Source of the DNA: Myroides sp. WP-1
Lineage (GTDB): Bacteria > Bacteroidota > Bacteroidia > Flavobacteriales > Flavobacteriaceae
Direction: 5' to 3'
Length of the DNA stretch: 43,463 nucleotides
NCBI RefSeq assembly: GCF_014145635.1
Contig: NZ_JACHTC010000023.1
Coordinates: forward strand, 1-43,463
The notes under the pieces were generated by a model. That model was not told the origin of the DNA, searched no databases, and saw nothing but the letters and a program-made list of their open reading frames with translations. The first letter of the stretch is position 1. Each line of letters starts with the position of its first letter. Position numbers and translations under genes: made by a program. Below, one piece after another: positions 1-7,984 of this stretch.

Positions 1-1
1 G

Positions 2-118
2 ATTAAGTGGATTGAAAATAAACTCAATAATCGACCTCGTAAAAGACTTGGATACCTCACGCCAAACGAAAAATTTAAACAAATTATTAATCAGAATTCT
101 GTTGCATTTGCAAGTTGA
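2..118 (+). mobile_element. IS30-family transposase, C-terminal end (partial)
   Basis: The window opens inside this gene; only the last 38 codons are present, ending at TGA 116-118. The translated tail contains LNNRPRKRLGYLTPNEKF, the typical end of the DDE catalytic domain of IS30-family transposases (N-x-R-P-R-K-x-L-G-x-x-T-P). IS30 transposases cut and join the ends of the element. The stop codon lies within a few bases of the expected right terminal inverted repeat, so the element probably ends near 119-125. The left end and most of the gene are outside the window, so I cannot tell whether the copy is active. Confidence 0.85.
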
Positions 119-194
119 ATTCAGCACTTAATACGCCTAACAACAAGACAATTACTCCAAGTTTACTTCCTAGTTTTCGCGATTTTGTATCCAT
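119..194 (-). pseudogene. 5' remnant of a membrane-anchored protein gene, cut by the IS30 element
   Basis: Reading leftward from ATG at 192-194 gives MDTKSRKLGSKLGVIVLL followed by LGVLSA, a short basic stretch and then a hydrophobic segment, which looks like a signal anchor or first membrane helix. The frame then enters the IS end and stops at position 87. A consensus -7 box (227-234) and a strong palindrome (229-258) lie just upstream, as expected for a real regulated gene. I infer that the IS inserted about 24 codons into the gene. The rest would lie beyond the other end of the IS, outside the window. The protein family cannot be recognised from this fragment. Confidence 0.45.
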
Positions 195-226
195 AATGAT
201 CACTTTATTAGTTCATTTTTGTCTAT

Positions 227-234
227 CAAATATA
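227..234 (-). promoter_or_regulatory. -7 promoter box of the interrupted gene
   Basis: On the minus strand this reads TATATTTG, an exact match to the Bacteroidota -7 consensus TAnnTTTG, 33 bases upstream of the ATG at 192-194. It overlaps the left arm of the palindrome at 229-258. No clear -33 TTTG was found. Confidence 0.5.
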
Positions 235-258
235 AAGGACAAAAATGTCCTTTATATT
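229..258. promoter_or_regulatory. Operator-like 13-bp inverted repeat
   Basis: The arms AATATAAAGGACA and TGTCCTTTATATT are perfect reverse complements separated by AAAA. The core GGACA-N4-TGTCC has the 5-4-5 geometry of Crp/Fnr-type sites, though other dimeric regulators are possible. It overlaps the -7 box at 227-234, which suggests repression by blocking the polymerase. The regulator is not in the window. Confidence 0.6.
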
Positions 259-359
259 GATATTTATCAGTTTATGACTGAAATACAACATTTTATTTTT
301 TTAATTCACGAAGAAAGATGGGAGAGTAGAGGTCGCAATGAGAGCAGCTTCTAAAGGGT

Positions 360-437
360 AAAAAAAAAGACTACTTCATGAGGTAGTCTAAATTTATGAA
401 TAAAACAATACGCGTTGCGGGTATTGTTGTTTTTTTA
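360..437. terminator. Bidirectional terminator region after the sigma factor gene
   Basis: Two hairpins lie here. The first (368-389, AGACTAC paired with GTAGTCT) has an A tract at 360-368, which is a T tract on the minus strand, so it ends the leftward sigma-factor transcript. The second (404-428, AACAATAC paired with GTATTGTT) is followed by a T run at 430-436 on the plus strand, partly inside the end of the sigma gene. The stretch 259-359 holds nothing I can support. Confidence 0.7.
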
Positions 438-1010
438 AATTGTAAAGTTTTGATCAATTTGTTTCAAAATAATTTCTGCTAACAATTTTTTTGCACGCAT
501 AATTTTAATTTTGACATTGTTAAGGGGTTCGTTGAGAATACTTGCAATTTCGTTATAAGACAATTCCTGAAAAAAACGCAACTCAATTACTTCTTGATAG
601 TGGGGTTTTAAAAGGCGAATGTAGTTTTTAAAAATTTCGAGGTTTTGCTCTCGAATTAATTCGTCTTCTATTGTATCGGAATCATCAATGATATTATTGT
701 ATTGTTGATTCTCATCTGTGATGTCCACAAAATGCACGTTTTTTCTTTTGCGAATTAAATCAATATGCACATTTTTGGCAATGGTAATCAACCACGTGTT
801 AAAAGCGTATTTGTTGTCATAAGATTCAATACTGCTAAACGCTTTAGAGAACGTTTCAATGGTGATATCTTCTGCGTCCGTTTCATTTCCAGCTTGCTTT
901 AGAATGAAATGATAAACTTCAGACCAATACTGGTTTAATAGAGAAGTAAAAGCAGATTGATCACCTCTTTTAGCTGCTTCTATATTTTGATTTGTTGCAC
1001 TTGTTTTCAA
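435..1010 (-). CDS. ECF-type sigma-70 family RNA polymerase sigma factor
   Basis: This 191-residue alternative sigma factor would direct RNA polymerase to a special promoter set. Region 2 spans about residues 25-90, with an acidic DAEDITIETF segment and an arginine/lysine-rich RKRK end. Region 4 is about residues 130-185, with the helix-turn-helix ELSYNEIASILN. Translation appears to begin at TTG 1008-1010: a stop lies three codons upstream in frame and no ATG occurs near the start. That TTG overlaps the upstream glycosyltransferase stop as TTGA, so the two genes are probably translationally coupled. No anti-sigma gene is adjacent, which is unusual for this class. Target genes cannot be told from the sequence. 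Confidence 0.9.
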   Translation of the reverse strand: MKTSATNQNIEAAKRGDQSAFTSLLNQYWSEVYHFILKQAGNETDAEDITIETFSKAFSSIESYDNKYAFNTWLITIAKNVHIDLIRKRKNVHFVDITDENQQYNNIIDDSDTIEDELIREQNLEIFKNYIRLLKPHYQEVIELRFFQELSYNEIASILNEPLNNVKIKIMRAKKLLAEIILKQIDQNFTI

Positions 1011-2113
1011 ATTTTCTTACGTGTGATGAAATGTTTAAACGCAAAATAATGACCAGATAGTATATGGATTATTTCAAAAAAAGGAAATATCCAAATCAAA
1101 TCTTTTTCATTGAAGTTTTTTAACAATTTTGCAAAGTAGAAGGTAGTAATTATATATCGAATTACCACTATTCCTACCACAAATTCCCATTGATATAAAT
1201 GAAGTAAAAGGATTAGAAGGACAACGTATAGGGCCAAAACACTAAAGTGATAAAAACGCACTTTCATTTGGTTGAAAATACCTAGGCGTTTGAGTAATAA
1301 ACCGTATTTTTTCTGTGTTTGAAAAGCACTGTTCCAAGAAGATTTTTCGTCTAATGTGTTCATGCTTTCAGCGGCAATGGTAATAGCCGTATTTGATTTT
1401 GTAGCGATTTGTCTGATAAACTCTTGTTCTTCTCCCTGAACGACTTTCATTTCTTTGATGAATCCATTAACCTTGTAAAACAGACTCTTAGTATAGGCTT
1501 GATTATAGCTGTTCCCGTAAAGGGGTTTACCCATTTCGATCCACACAAAATTGTGTAGTGATCTTAGGAAATATTGAAATCTCGCATATTTATTGCTCCA
1601 ACTTTTTTTCTTTTTAGCTAGCGAAGTGTGCGCTAAAACTACTTGTTTTTTAGCAGAGAAATGAGCCGTCATACTGGCAATCCAAAACGGGGAGTTGGGA
1701 AGTATTTTGGGTTCCGTAAATAAAAGATGTTCAAAAGACGTGATTTTGATACCCAAGGTTAAGGCATACTTTTTATTACCCCAAAAAGCTTCGTTGTTTT
1801 CTACGTTGACTAATCGGGCAAATTTGTGTTGTGCTACAAATTGTTCAAGTATCTCTAAACTTTCGTCTTCTGAAGCGTTGTTAACTAAAATAAGTTCGAA
1901 ACTGGTATACTCTTGTGTGAGCATGGCGTCGAGGAAAGCAGGAAGTTCTGCTTCATTATCTTTGATATACACAACAACAGATACAGGAATATTCTGTTGT
2001 GTTGGCCTGTTTTTTAAGGCACCATTAAAGGCAATATTGCTGTATAAAACAACGTAATAAAGCACGTGAAACAGTAAAATACCAATCAGTATGTAAAATA
2101 AGATGGTTAGCAT
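1007..2113 (-). CDS. Membrane-anchored family 2 glycosyltransferase
   Basis: The 368-residue protein has an N-terminal membrane helix (about 4-27), a GT-A fold GT2 domain from about residue 44 (VVVYIKDNEAELPAFL, then ELILVNNASEDESLEIL) and two or three C-terminal hydrophobic helices from about residue 285. GEEQEF near residue 225 fits the acidic catalytic-base region of GT2 enzymes. It probably moves a sugar from a nucleotide sugar onto an acceptor at the cytoplasmic face of the membrane; donor and acceptor are unknown. It has its own promoter (2140-2170) in the gap after murB and is followed with a 4-base overlap by the sigma factor gene, so the two form a small operon. Confidence 0.85.
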   Translation of the reverse strand: MLTILFYILIGILLFHVLYYVVLYSNIAFNGALKNRPTQQNIPVSVVVYIKDNEAELPAFLDAMLTQEYTSFELILVNNASEDESLEILEQFVAQHKFARLVNVENNEAFWGNKKYALTLGIKITSFEHLLFTEPKILPNSPFWIASMTAHFSAKKQVVLAHTSLAKKKKSWSNKYARFQYFLRSLHNFVWIEMGKPLYGNSYNQAYTKSLFYKVNGFIKEMKVVQGEEQEFIRQIATKSNTAITIAAESMNTLDEKSSWNSAFQTQKKYGLLLKRLGIFNQMKVRFYHFSVLALYVVLLILLLHLYQWEFVVGIVVIRYIITTFYFAKLLKNFNEKDLIWIFPFFEIIHILSGHYFAFKHFITRKKI

Positions 2114-2139
2114 GGTGTGTATACAATTTTATCGAGGAG

Positions 2140-2170
2140 CAAAGGTACCAATAATCACTTTTTTGTGCAA
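2140..2170 (-). promoter_or_regulatory. Promoter of the glycosyltransferase-sigma operon
   Basis: On the minus strand a TTG (2168-2170) is separated by 20 bases from TACCTTTG (2140-2147), matching the Bacteroidota -33/-7 layout. It lies 27 bases upstream of the glycosyltransferase ATG. Confidence 0.6.
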
Positions 2171-2175
2171 TACCT

Positions 2176-3186
2176 CTAAAAGATATTGACTTCCGCTTCT
2201 AAGTGAATATTAAAAATGTTAAAAACTTCATTTTGAATGCTTTCGGAAAGTTTTTTGATTTCGATGCCTTGAGCCTTACCGTAATTAACCAAGACAAGTG
2301 CTTGCTTACTATGCACTCCAGCATCTCCAATTCGATAACCTTTGTACCCAATAGTTTCAATTAACCAACCTGCAGGGATTTTGGTGAATTGTTCGTCTAT
2401 AGGGTAGGCCGGAATTGTCGGATACTTCACGCGTAAGCTCTCATACAATTCATTGCTGATAATCGGATTTTTAAAGAAACTTCCACTATTTCCCAATTCT
2501 GCTGGGTTAGGTAACTTACTACTTCGAATCGCTATGACAGCTTCACTAACATCTTGAATTGTTGGAGTTGTAATCCCCCTCTTTTCCAATTCGCCGTTGA
2601 TTACGCCATAGTTGGTATGTAAGTGGTGATTTTTCTTTGTTAATTTGTATGTCGCTGAAAGAATAATGTACTGATCTTTGGCTTCTTTTTTGAAAATACT
2701 CTCCCTATAGTCAAATTGGCACTGGGCATTGGTAAATTCTTCAATTTTTAATGTTTTTATATTCAAAGCTTTACAGCAAACCATCGTGTCTTTTATTTCC
2801 ACCCCATAAGCACCGATATTTTGAATAGGAGTCGTACCAACATGGCCTGGAATCAACGATAAATTCTCCAGACCTCCGTAGTCTCTTGCTAAGGTCCATT
2901 GTACAAAGTCATGCCATACTTCACTTGCATTGGCTTCAATCCAAACGAAATCGTCATTTTCTTCAACTATTTCTATACCTTTGATATTGAGCTTAATGAC
3001 TAGATCTTCAATGTCTTGGGTTAGCAGCATATTACTTCCTCCACTTAGAATAAAATATTCTTGTCCAGGTGTAGATTGAATAATTGTCGTTAATTCAGTA
3101 AGGGTGTTCGCTTGAACAAAGCGCTTAGCTTGTACATCAAGGCCAAAAGTATTGTAGGGTTTTAGAGAGACATTTTCTTGAATCAT
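2176..3186 (-). CDS. murB: UDP-N-acetylenolpyruvoylglucosamine reductase MurB
   Basis: MurB is the FAD-dependent cytoplasmic enzyme that reduces UDP-GlcNAc-enolpyruvate with NADPH to UDP-MurNAc in peptidoglycan synthesis. The 336-residue length fits type I MurB. Visible motifs are the FAD-binding LSGGSNMLL (about 47-55), GLENLSLIPGHVGTTPIQNIGA (split by position about 105-126), FDYRESIF (Y-R-x-S-x-F hallmark), NSGSFFKNP with the catalytic serine near residue 233, and the C-terminal AGWLIE and DAGVHSKQALVLVN blocks. A glutamate in the final EAEVNIF matches the last catalytic acid. It starts 25 bases after recF ends on the same strand, so co-transcription with recF is likely. Confidence 0.97.
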   Translation of the reverse strand: MIQENVSLKPYNTFGLDVQAKRFVQANTLTELTTIIQSTPGQEYFILSGGSNMLLTQDIEDLVIKLNIKGIEIVEENDDFVWIEANASEVWHDFVQWTLARDYGGLENLSLIPGHVGTTPIQNIGAYGVEIKDTMVCCKALNIKTLKIEEFTNAQCQFDYRESIFKKEAKDQYIILSATYKLTKKNHHLHTNYGVINGELEKRGITTPTIQDVSEAVIAIRSSKLPNPAELGNSGSFFKNPIISNELYESLRVKYPTIPAYPIDEQFTKIPAGWLIETIGYKGYRIGDAGVHSKQALVLVNYGKAQGIEIKKLSESIQNEVFNIFNIHLEAEVNIF

Positions 3187-3211
3187 AGCGTATTCTTGTA
3201 TCAGTTTGTTT

Positions 3212-4294
3212 TTATTCTACGGTAAAGATTTTGAAATCTTGGTTGATCGAATTGAGTAAAGCTTCTGTTCGATCTAAATGGGTATCTGTAATAAACATTT
3301 GCCCAAAGGTATCTAAGTTAACTAGCTCTAAAATTTGACGTACACGAAGCTCGTCTAATTTGTCGAAAATATCGTCAAACAATAAAATAGGCGCGATGCC
3401 ATGTTGCTTTTTCAAAAATTCAAATTGAGCGAGTTTTAAGGCGATCAAAAAAGACTTTTGTTGTCCTTGGGAACCAAATTTTTTAATAGGACTTCCCTTG
3501 AGTAAAAAAATCAAATCGTCTTTGTGAATTCCCACAGAAGTGTATTGCAAAGCACGATCTCTTTGTATGTTTTGAATAAATAATTCACCCATACTATGAT
3601 GTTCTAATTGCGATTCGTAAACCAAATTAACATCGTCTTTGTTTCCTGTGATCAATTGATGATAGTGATTGAAAATCGGAATAAACTCTCGTAAAAAATC
3701 ACGGCGAATTTCATAGATTGGTTGTGCAATCGATGCAATTTGCTCGTTGTAAATTTCTAGCGTATCTCGGTCAAAATAGTTATTGGTTACAAAGCTTTTC
3801 AACAGCGCATTGCGTTGTGTAATCAATTTTTGATGCTGAATAAGCAATTGCAAATAATTGCTATTCATTTGAGAAATCACGCTATCTAAAAATTTGCGTC
3901 TTGTTTCACTTCCTTCAATGATCAGATCACTATCCGATGGAGAAATAATAACCAAGGGAATAAAACCAAAGTGATCCGAAAAGCGCTCGTAATTTTTATT
4001 GTTGCGTTTGAGTATTTTTTTTTGTCCTTTTTTTAGACTACATAAAATCTGCTCGCGTTGTCCATTTTTTTCAAATGTACCATCGATGACAAAAAAATCT
4101 GCTCCGTGTTTGATGTTTTGAACGGCAATCGGATTAAAATAACTACGACCATAGGCAATATAGTAGATCGAATCCAATATATTGGTCTTGCCAACGCCAT
4201 TTAATCCAATAAAACAGTTTATTTTAGCATTAAATTCAAAAGATTTATCTTCAATATTTTTAAAATTTAGAAGATCTATTTTTTTTAAATACAC
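3212..4294 (-). CDS. recF: DNA replication and repair protein RecF
   Basis: RecF is an SMC-like ATPase that helps load RecA at single-strand gaps together with RecO and RecR. Walker A is GLNGVGKTN about 30 residues from the start, and the C-terminal [12 protein letters not shown] is Walker B with the D-loop; GSQGQQKS is the signature region. I place the start at GTG 4292-4294, giving 360 residues beginning [13 protein letters not shown], which matches the usual RecF start. A longer frame reaches TTG at 4355-4357, but that codon is part of the TAnnTTTG promoter box at 4355-4362 and so would not be transcribed as a start. murB follows closely downstream. Confidence 0.93.
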   Translation of the reverse strand: MYLKKIDLLNFKNIEDKSFEFNAKINCFIGLNGVGKTNILDSIYYIAYGRSYFNPIAVQNIKHGADFFVIDGTFEKNGQREQILCSLKKGQKKILKRNNKNYERFSDHFGFIPLVIISPSDSDLIIEGSETRRKFLDSVISQMNSNYLQLLIQHQKLITQRNALLKSFVTNNYFDRDTLEIYNEQIASIAQPIYEIRRDFLREFIPIFNHYHQLITGNKDDVNLVYESQLEHHSMGELFIQNIQRDRALQYTSVGIHKDDLIFLLKGSPIKKFGSQGQQKSFLIALKLAQFEFLKKQHGIAPILLFDDIFDKLDELRVRQILELVNLDTFGQMFITDTHLDRTEALLNSINQDFKIFTVE

Positions 4295-4354
4295 GGGAAT
4301 ATAGGTATTTTTAACGAGTGAGTGATTGTATTGTCTAATTTGGTTGCAAATTAT

Positions 4355-4362
4355 CAAAAATA
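4355..4362 (-). promoter_or_regulatory. -7 box of recF
   Basis: On the minus strand this is TATTTTTG, a full TAnnTTTG match 60 bases upstream of the GTG start. It overlaps the longest possible upstream start codon and so argues against it. Confidence 0.55.
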
Positions 4363-4398
4363 TTAATAGTAAGCACTTTTATATTACAATAAAAATCA

Positions 4399-4406
4399 TA
4401 TTTTTG
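4399..4406 (+). promoter_or_regulatory. -7 box of the TPR gene and ribH
   Basis: TATTTTTG matches TAnnTTTG, 22 bases upstream of the ATG at 4429. It is divergent from the recF box, 36 bases away. Confidence 0.55.
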
Positions 4407-4428
4407 CCTTTCATTAAACTTTTTATAC

Positions 4429-5217
4429 ATGGCAACTTATAATAAAAGAGGTTATAAAGCTCCTAAACCGCAAGACGAAACGGTAGATAACGAATTTGAT
4501 CAGTATAGTTCAGTTGATACTTCTAACAGTACTACGGCAGAGGTATTTAATTCCTTAGATCAAGGAGCAAATAAAATGGAAGGTTGGGTAGCGAGAAATC
4601 AAAAAGCAATTTTTGGTATCGTTGGAGCAATCGCTTTGGTTACTATTGGTTATGTTGGATATAATAAGTTTGTAGTTGAGCCTAAAAATGAAGAAGCAGC
4701 AAATGAGATGTTTCAAGCTCAAGCATACTACACTGACGCTTTCAAAAATGAAGCGGACAAACAAAATCTATTTAACTTAGCTTTAAATGGAGGAGAAGGT
4801 AAATTAGGATTCTTGGGAATCATCGATAACTATAAAGGTACATCGTCTGCTAATTTAGCGCACTACTATGCAGGAACAACTTACCTAAACCAAGGAGAGT
4901 TCAAAAAAGCAATTGAGCAATTAGAACAATATAAATTGGGTTCTGACATCATGATCGGGTCATTGGCATTAGGTGCTATCGGAGATGCTTTCTCTGAATT
5001 AGGACAACATGCAGATGCTTTTGATTACTACAAAAAAGCAGCAGAACACAATAAAAATGATTTCAGTACACCTAGATTTTTATACAAAGCGGGTATTTCG
5101 GCTTTAGAAGATGGGAAGAAAGCGGAAGCATTGAAAATGTTTAATGAGGTTAAGAACAACTATTCAACAGCTATGGAAGCGACATTAGTTGAGTCTTTAA
5201 TCGGTCTTGCTCAATAA
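4429..5217 (+). CDS. Tetratricopeptide-repeat membrane protein (YfgM-like)
   Basis: The 262-residue protein has a soluble, acidic N-terminal stretch, one membrane helix at about residues 60-80 (AIFGIVGAIALVTIGYVGY) and then TPR-type helical repeats to the end, for example around HYYAGTTYLNQGEFKKAIEQ and GDAFSELGQHADAFDYYKKA. This layout matches YfgM-like ancillary proteins of the Sec translocon, which hold clients at the periplasmic face; that role is an inference from architecture only. ribH starts one base after its stop codon, so the two are in one operon. It is not a lipoprotein, since no lipobox is present. Confidence 0.8.
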   Translation: MATYNKRGYKAPKPQDETVDNEFDQYSSVDTSNSTTAEVFNSLDQGANKMEGWVARNQKAIFGIVGAIALVTIGYVGYNKFVVEPKNEEAANEMFQAQAYYTDAFKNEADKQNLFNLALNGGEGKLGFLGIIDNYKGTSSANLAHYYAGTTYLNQGEFKKAIEQLEQYKLGSDIMIGSLALGAIGDAFSELGQHADAFDYYKKAAEHNKNDFSTPRFLYKAGISALEDGKKAEALKMFNEVKNNYSTAMEATLVESLIGLAQ

Positions 5218-5218
5218 T

Positions 5219-5707
5219 ATGGCAACAGCGAATAAAAACTTATCGGCTTACGATAAAACAAAATTACCTTCAGCTACAGAGATGAAAGTTGGAATAGTAG
5301 TTTCTAATTGGAATGATACTATTACAGAAGGCTTATTCGAAGGAGCGAAGAAAACACTTGTAGATTGTGGACTCCAAGAAGAGGGACTGATCCGTTGGGA
5401 TGTGCCAGGAAGCTTTGAATTAGTTTTCGGTGCAAAACGAATGATTGAGCGCTTTGAAGATTTAGACGCCGTGATTGTGATCGGATGTGTAATCAAAGGA
5501 GAAACGATGCACTTTGAATTTGTATGTGAAGGTGTTACACACGGAATAAAAGACTTGAATTTAATAGCAGATATTCCAGTTATCTTCTGTGTACTCACAG
5601 ATAACACGCTAGAGCAATCACTGGCTCGAAGCGGTGGTGATATGGGAAATAAAGGGGTTGAGGCCGCGGTCACTGCTCTGAAAATGATTGCTTTAAATCG
5701 TTTATAA
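5219..5707 (+). CDS. ribH: 6,7-dimethyl-8-ribityllumazine synthase RibH
   Basis: RibH condenses 5-amino-6-ribitylamino-uracil with 3,4-dihydroxy-2-butanone 4-phosphate, the step before riboflavin synthase. The start is ATG 5219 (162 residues); an in-frame TTG at 5207 lies inside the upstream gene and is not needed. Motifs in order: VVSNWNDTITEGL (substrate aromatic pocket), VPGSFELVFGAK, GCVIKGETMHFEFV with the catalytic histidine, FCVLTDNTLEQSLARSGG. The gene overlaps nothing, follows the TPR gene by one base, and ends in a clear terminator. Confidence 0.97.
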   Translation: MATANKNLSAYDKTKLPSATEMKVGIVVSNWNDTITEGLFEGAKKTLVDCGLQEEGLIRWDVPGSFELVFGAKRMIERFEDLDAVIVIGCVIKGETMHFEFVCEGVTHGIKDLNLIADIPVIFCVLTDNTLEQSLARSGGDMGNKGVEAAVTALKMIALNRL

Positions 5708-5719
5708 TAAAACAAAGAT

Positions 5720-5748
5720 AAGCCTGTGTAAAAGCAGGCTTTTTTTTA
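5720..5748 (+). terminator. Terminator after ribH
   Basis: AAGCCTG (5720-5726) pairs with CAGGCTT (5735-5741), followed by a T tract to 5748. Confidence 0.85.
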
Positions 5749-5807
5749 TCATGCTTAGGCAATAAGTGAAAAAATAGTTAAGGAAGTAATTCCCCTATTT
5801 ATTTCTT

Positions 5808-5815
5808 TAAATTTG
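5808..5815 (+). promoter_or_regulatory. -7 box of the mutL operon
   Basis: TAAATTTG matches TAnnTTTG, 48 bases upstream of the mutL ATG. No clear -33 TTG was found. Confidence 0.5.
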
Positions 5816-5863
5816 TAAGCATAGAGTTAAAAGTTTTAATCAAAAAAAATCTTCATTTTTTAA

Positions 5864-7984
5864 ATGTCTAATATTATTCGATTATTACCAGATCACGTAG
5901 CCAATCAAATTGCCGCAGGAGAAGTGGTTCAACGACCTGCTTCTGTTGTGAAAGAATTGATAGAAAACGCTGTCGATGCTGAAGCAACCGAAATTAAATT
6001 GGTGCTAAAGGACGCTGGGAAAACCTTAATTCAAGTAATCGATAATGGTAAAGGAATGAATGAAACAGATGCTAGAATGGCTTTCGAACGCCATGCTACA
6101 TCTAAAATATCCAAAGCGGAAGATTTATTTGCTTTGCATACGAAAGGTTTTAGAGGAGAAGCCCTCGCATCTATTGCGGCTATTGCACATGTAGATTTAA
6201 AAACCTGTCTTCGAGATAGCGAATTAGGTACTCACCTAATCATGGAAGGATCTAAAGTAATCACACAAGAAGTTGCAGTAACTCCTCCAGGGACAGTTTT
6301 TTCTGTAAAAAACCTATTTTTTAATATTCCTGCACGTCGAAATTTCCTTAAATCAGACAATGTTGAATTTCGCAATATTGTAGATGAATTTGAACGAATT
6401 ACATTAGTGCATCCTGATATTAGTTTTACGCTTATTCACAATGGAAGTGAAGTGTTTAATTTACCAAGCTCTAATTTGCGTCAGCGTATTGTCAATGTGT
6501 TTGGTGCTAAAACAAATGAGAAACTTGTTCCCATTGAAGAAATTACGGAAATTGTAACGATTCGTGGTTTTATAGGTAAACCTGAATTTGCTAAGAAAAG
6601 TAGGGGCGAACAGTTTTTCTTTGTCAACGATCGATTCATTCGCAGTGGATATTTGCACCATTCCGTTTTAGCTGCCTATGAAGGATTGCTAAAGGATGGA
6701 ACACATCCCACTTACTTTATCTATCTCACCGTGCCAACGAATTCAATTGATATTAATATCCATCCTACTAAGACGGAAATTAAATTCGATGATGAACAAG
6801 CACTGTACAGTATCTTGCGATCGTCGATTAAGCACAGTTTAGGGCAATTTAACGTCGCACCTGTGCTCGATTTTCATCGCGATGAAGGATTAGATGTTCC
6901 GTATGAATTTAAAGACAGAGAAGCAGAAACACCCTTGATCGAGATTGATACACACTATAATCCCTTTACCAATGAAGGAATAAATCCAACAGAAGAAGTT
7001 TACAATCCGTTTAAGCAAACACCAAGTAGTTTAACTGGTGGTGAACGTTCTGATTTTGTAGACCGAGGATTTAACCCTTTTGAAGAGAGTTCTTTTTTGC
7101 GAAAAGATACTCCAGAAGTGGAAGAAGAAGAAGAGGAGGAAAAGGAAGATATCTTTGAAAGTAAATTGACAACAGCGAAGTCAACCATTGATTTTTCATC
7201 CTTTAAACAAGAAGGAAGAAAAGCCGATGAAGCCGTTTTCTTTGCAAGTAAATCCAATAAAACAGAAATTAAGAAATCGTCAGCCAACGAGGTTGGTGCA
7301 TGGCAAGAAGTTTTTGAAGGATTGAAAGGAAAGGGAAGTTCGCTTGATGTCAGCGGAATTACATTTGAAGAAGAAGAGGTTACTGGAAGTTTGTTCGACG
7401 AAAGTACAGAAACAACGTTGGCCTCTCGTACGTTTCAAATTCAGCGAAAATACATCGTCAGTCCGATTAAATCAGGGATGGTAATTATCAACCAAGGAAG
7501 AGCACATCAGCGTATTTTATATGAGAAGTTTATTGGAAATATAACCAAGTCCAATGCTGTTTCGCAACAGTTGCTTTTTCCATTGACCTTATACTACGCG
7601 CCTTATGAAGTCGTTTTATTAAAAGAAATACGCGCTTCTTTAAAGCAAATGGGATTTGATTTCGAAGATATGGGCGAAGATCACGTTATTTTATCAGGAT
7701 TACCTGTTAACGTAGCAGAAAGTGAAGCGCAAATTGTATTAGATGATTTAATCATGAGCTTTCAGGAGGGAATTCCAGAAACAAATTACATCCAAACAGA
7801 ACGCATAGCCAAAACACTGGCACAAAGTTTGGCTGTAAAATCGGGAACCATTTTAAATGAAACCGAACAAGAAGATATTGTTAATTCTTTATTTGGATGT
7901 AAAGAACCCAACATATCACCATTTATGAAACCTACTTTTATAACCATGAAAGTAGAAGATATTGAACGAAAATTTATACTGTAA
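5864..7984 (+). CDS. mutL: DNA mismatch repair protein MutL, endonuclease motifs eroded
   Basis: MutL couples mismatch recognition by MutS to downstream strand removal. The N-terminal GHKL ATPase is intact: ENAVDAEA, DNGKGM, ATSKI, and TKGFRGEALASIAA in residues about 34-110. A linker with an acidic run (E-rich, near residues 425-437) leads to the C-terminal dimerisation domain from about residue 525. There the usual DQHAxxExxxxE metal motif reads NQGRAHQRILYE (from residue 543), and the usual CPHGRP reads SPFMKP (near 685), so both endonuclease metal-site motifs are degraded. The 706-residue length is within the family range. The next gene starts at the last base of its stop, showing tight coupling. 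Confidence 0.95.
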   Translation: MSNIIRLLPDHVANQIAAGEVVQRPASVVKELIENAVDAEATEIKLVLKDAGKTLIQVIDNGKGMNETDARMAFERHATSKISKAEDLFALHTKGFRGEALASIAAIAHVDLKTCLRDSELGTHLIMEGSKVITQEVAVTPPGTVFSVKNLFFNIPARRNFLKSDNVEFRNIVDEFERITLVHPDISFTLIHNGSEVFNLPSSNLRQRIVNVFGAKTNEKLVPIEEITEIVTIRGFIGKPEFAKKSRGEQFFFVNDRFIRSGYLHHSVLAAYEGLLKDGTHPTYFIYLTVPTNSIDINIHPTKTEIKFDDEQALYSILRSSIKHSLGQFNVAPVLDFHRDEGLDVPYEFKDREAETPLIEIDTHYNPFTNEGINPTEEVYNPFKQTPSSLTGGERSDFVDRGFNPFEESSFLRKDTPEVEEEEEEEKEDIFESKLTTAKSTIDFSSFKQEGRKADEAVFFASKSNKTEIKKSSANEVGAWQEVFEGLKGKGSSLDVSGITFEEEEVTGSLFDESTETTLASRTFQIQRKYIVSPIKSGMVIINQGRAHQRILYEKFIGNITKSNAVSQQLLFPLTLYYAPYEVVLLKEIRASLKQMGFDFEDMGEDHVILSGLPVNVAESEAQIVLDDLIMSFQEGIPETNYIQTERIAKTLAQSLAVKSGTILNETEQEDIVNSLFGCKEPNISPFMKPTFITMKVEDIERKFIL

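Noticed and set aside
115..354. 79-codon plus-strand reading frame
   Set aside because: It runs across the IS end, the operator palindrome and the opposite-strand promoter, has no family resemblance and no promoter of its own.
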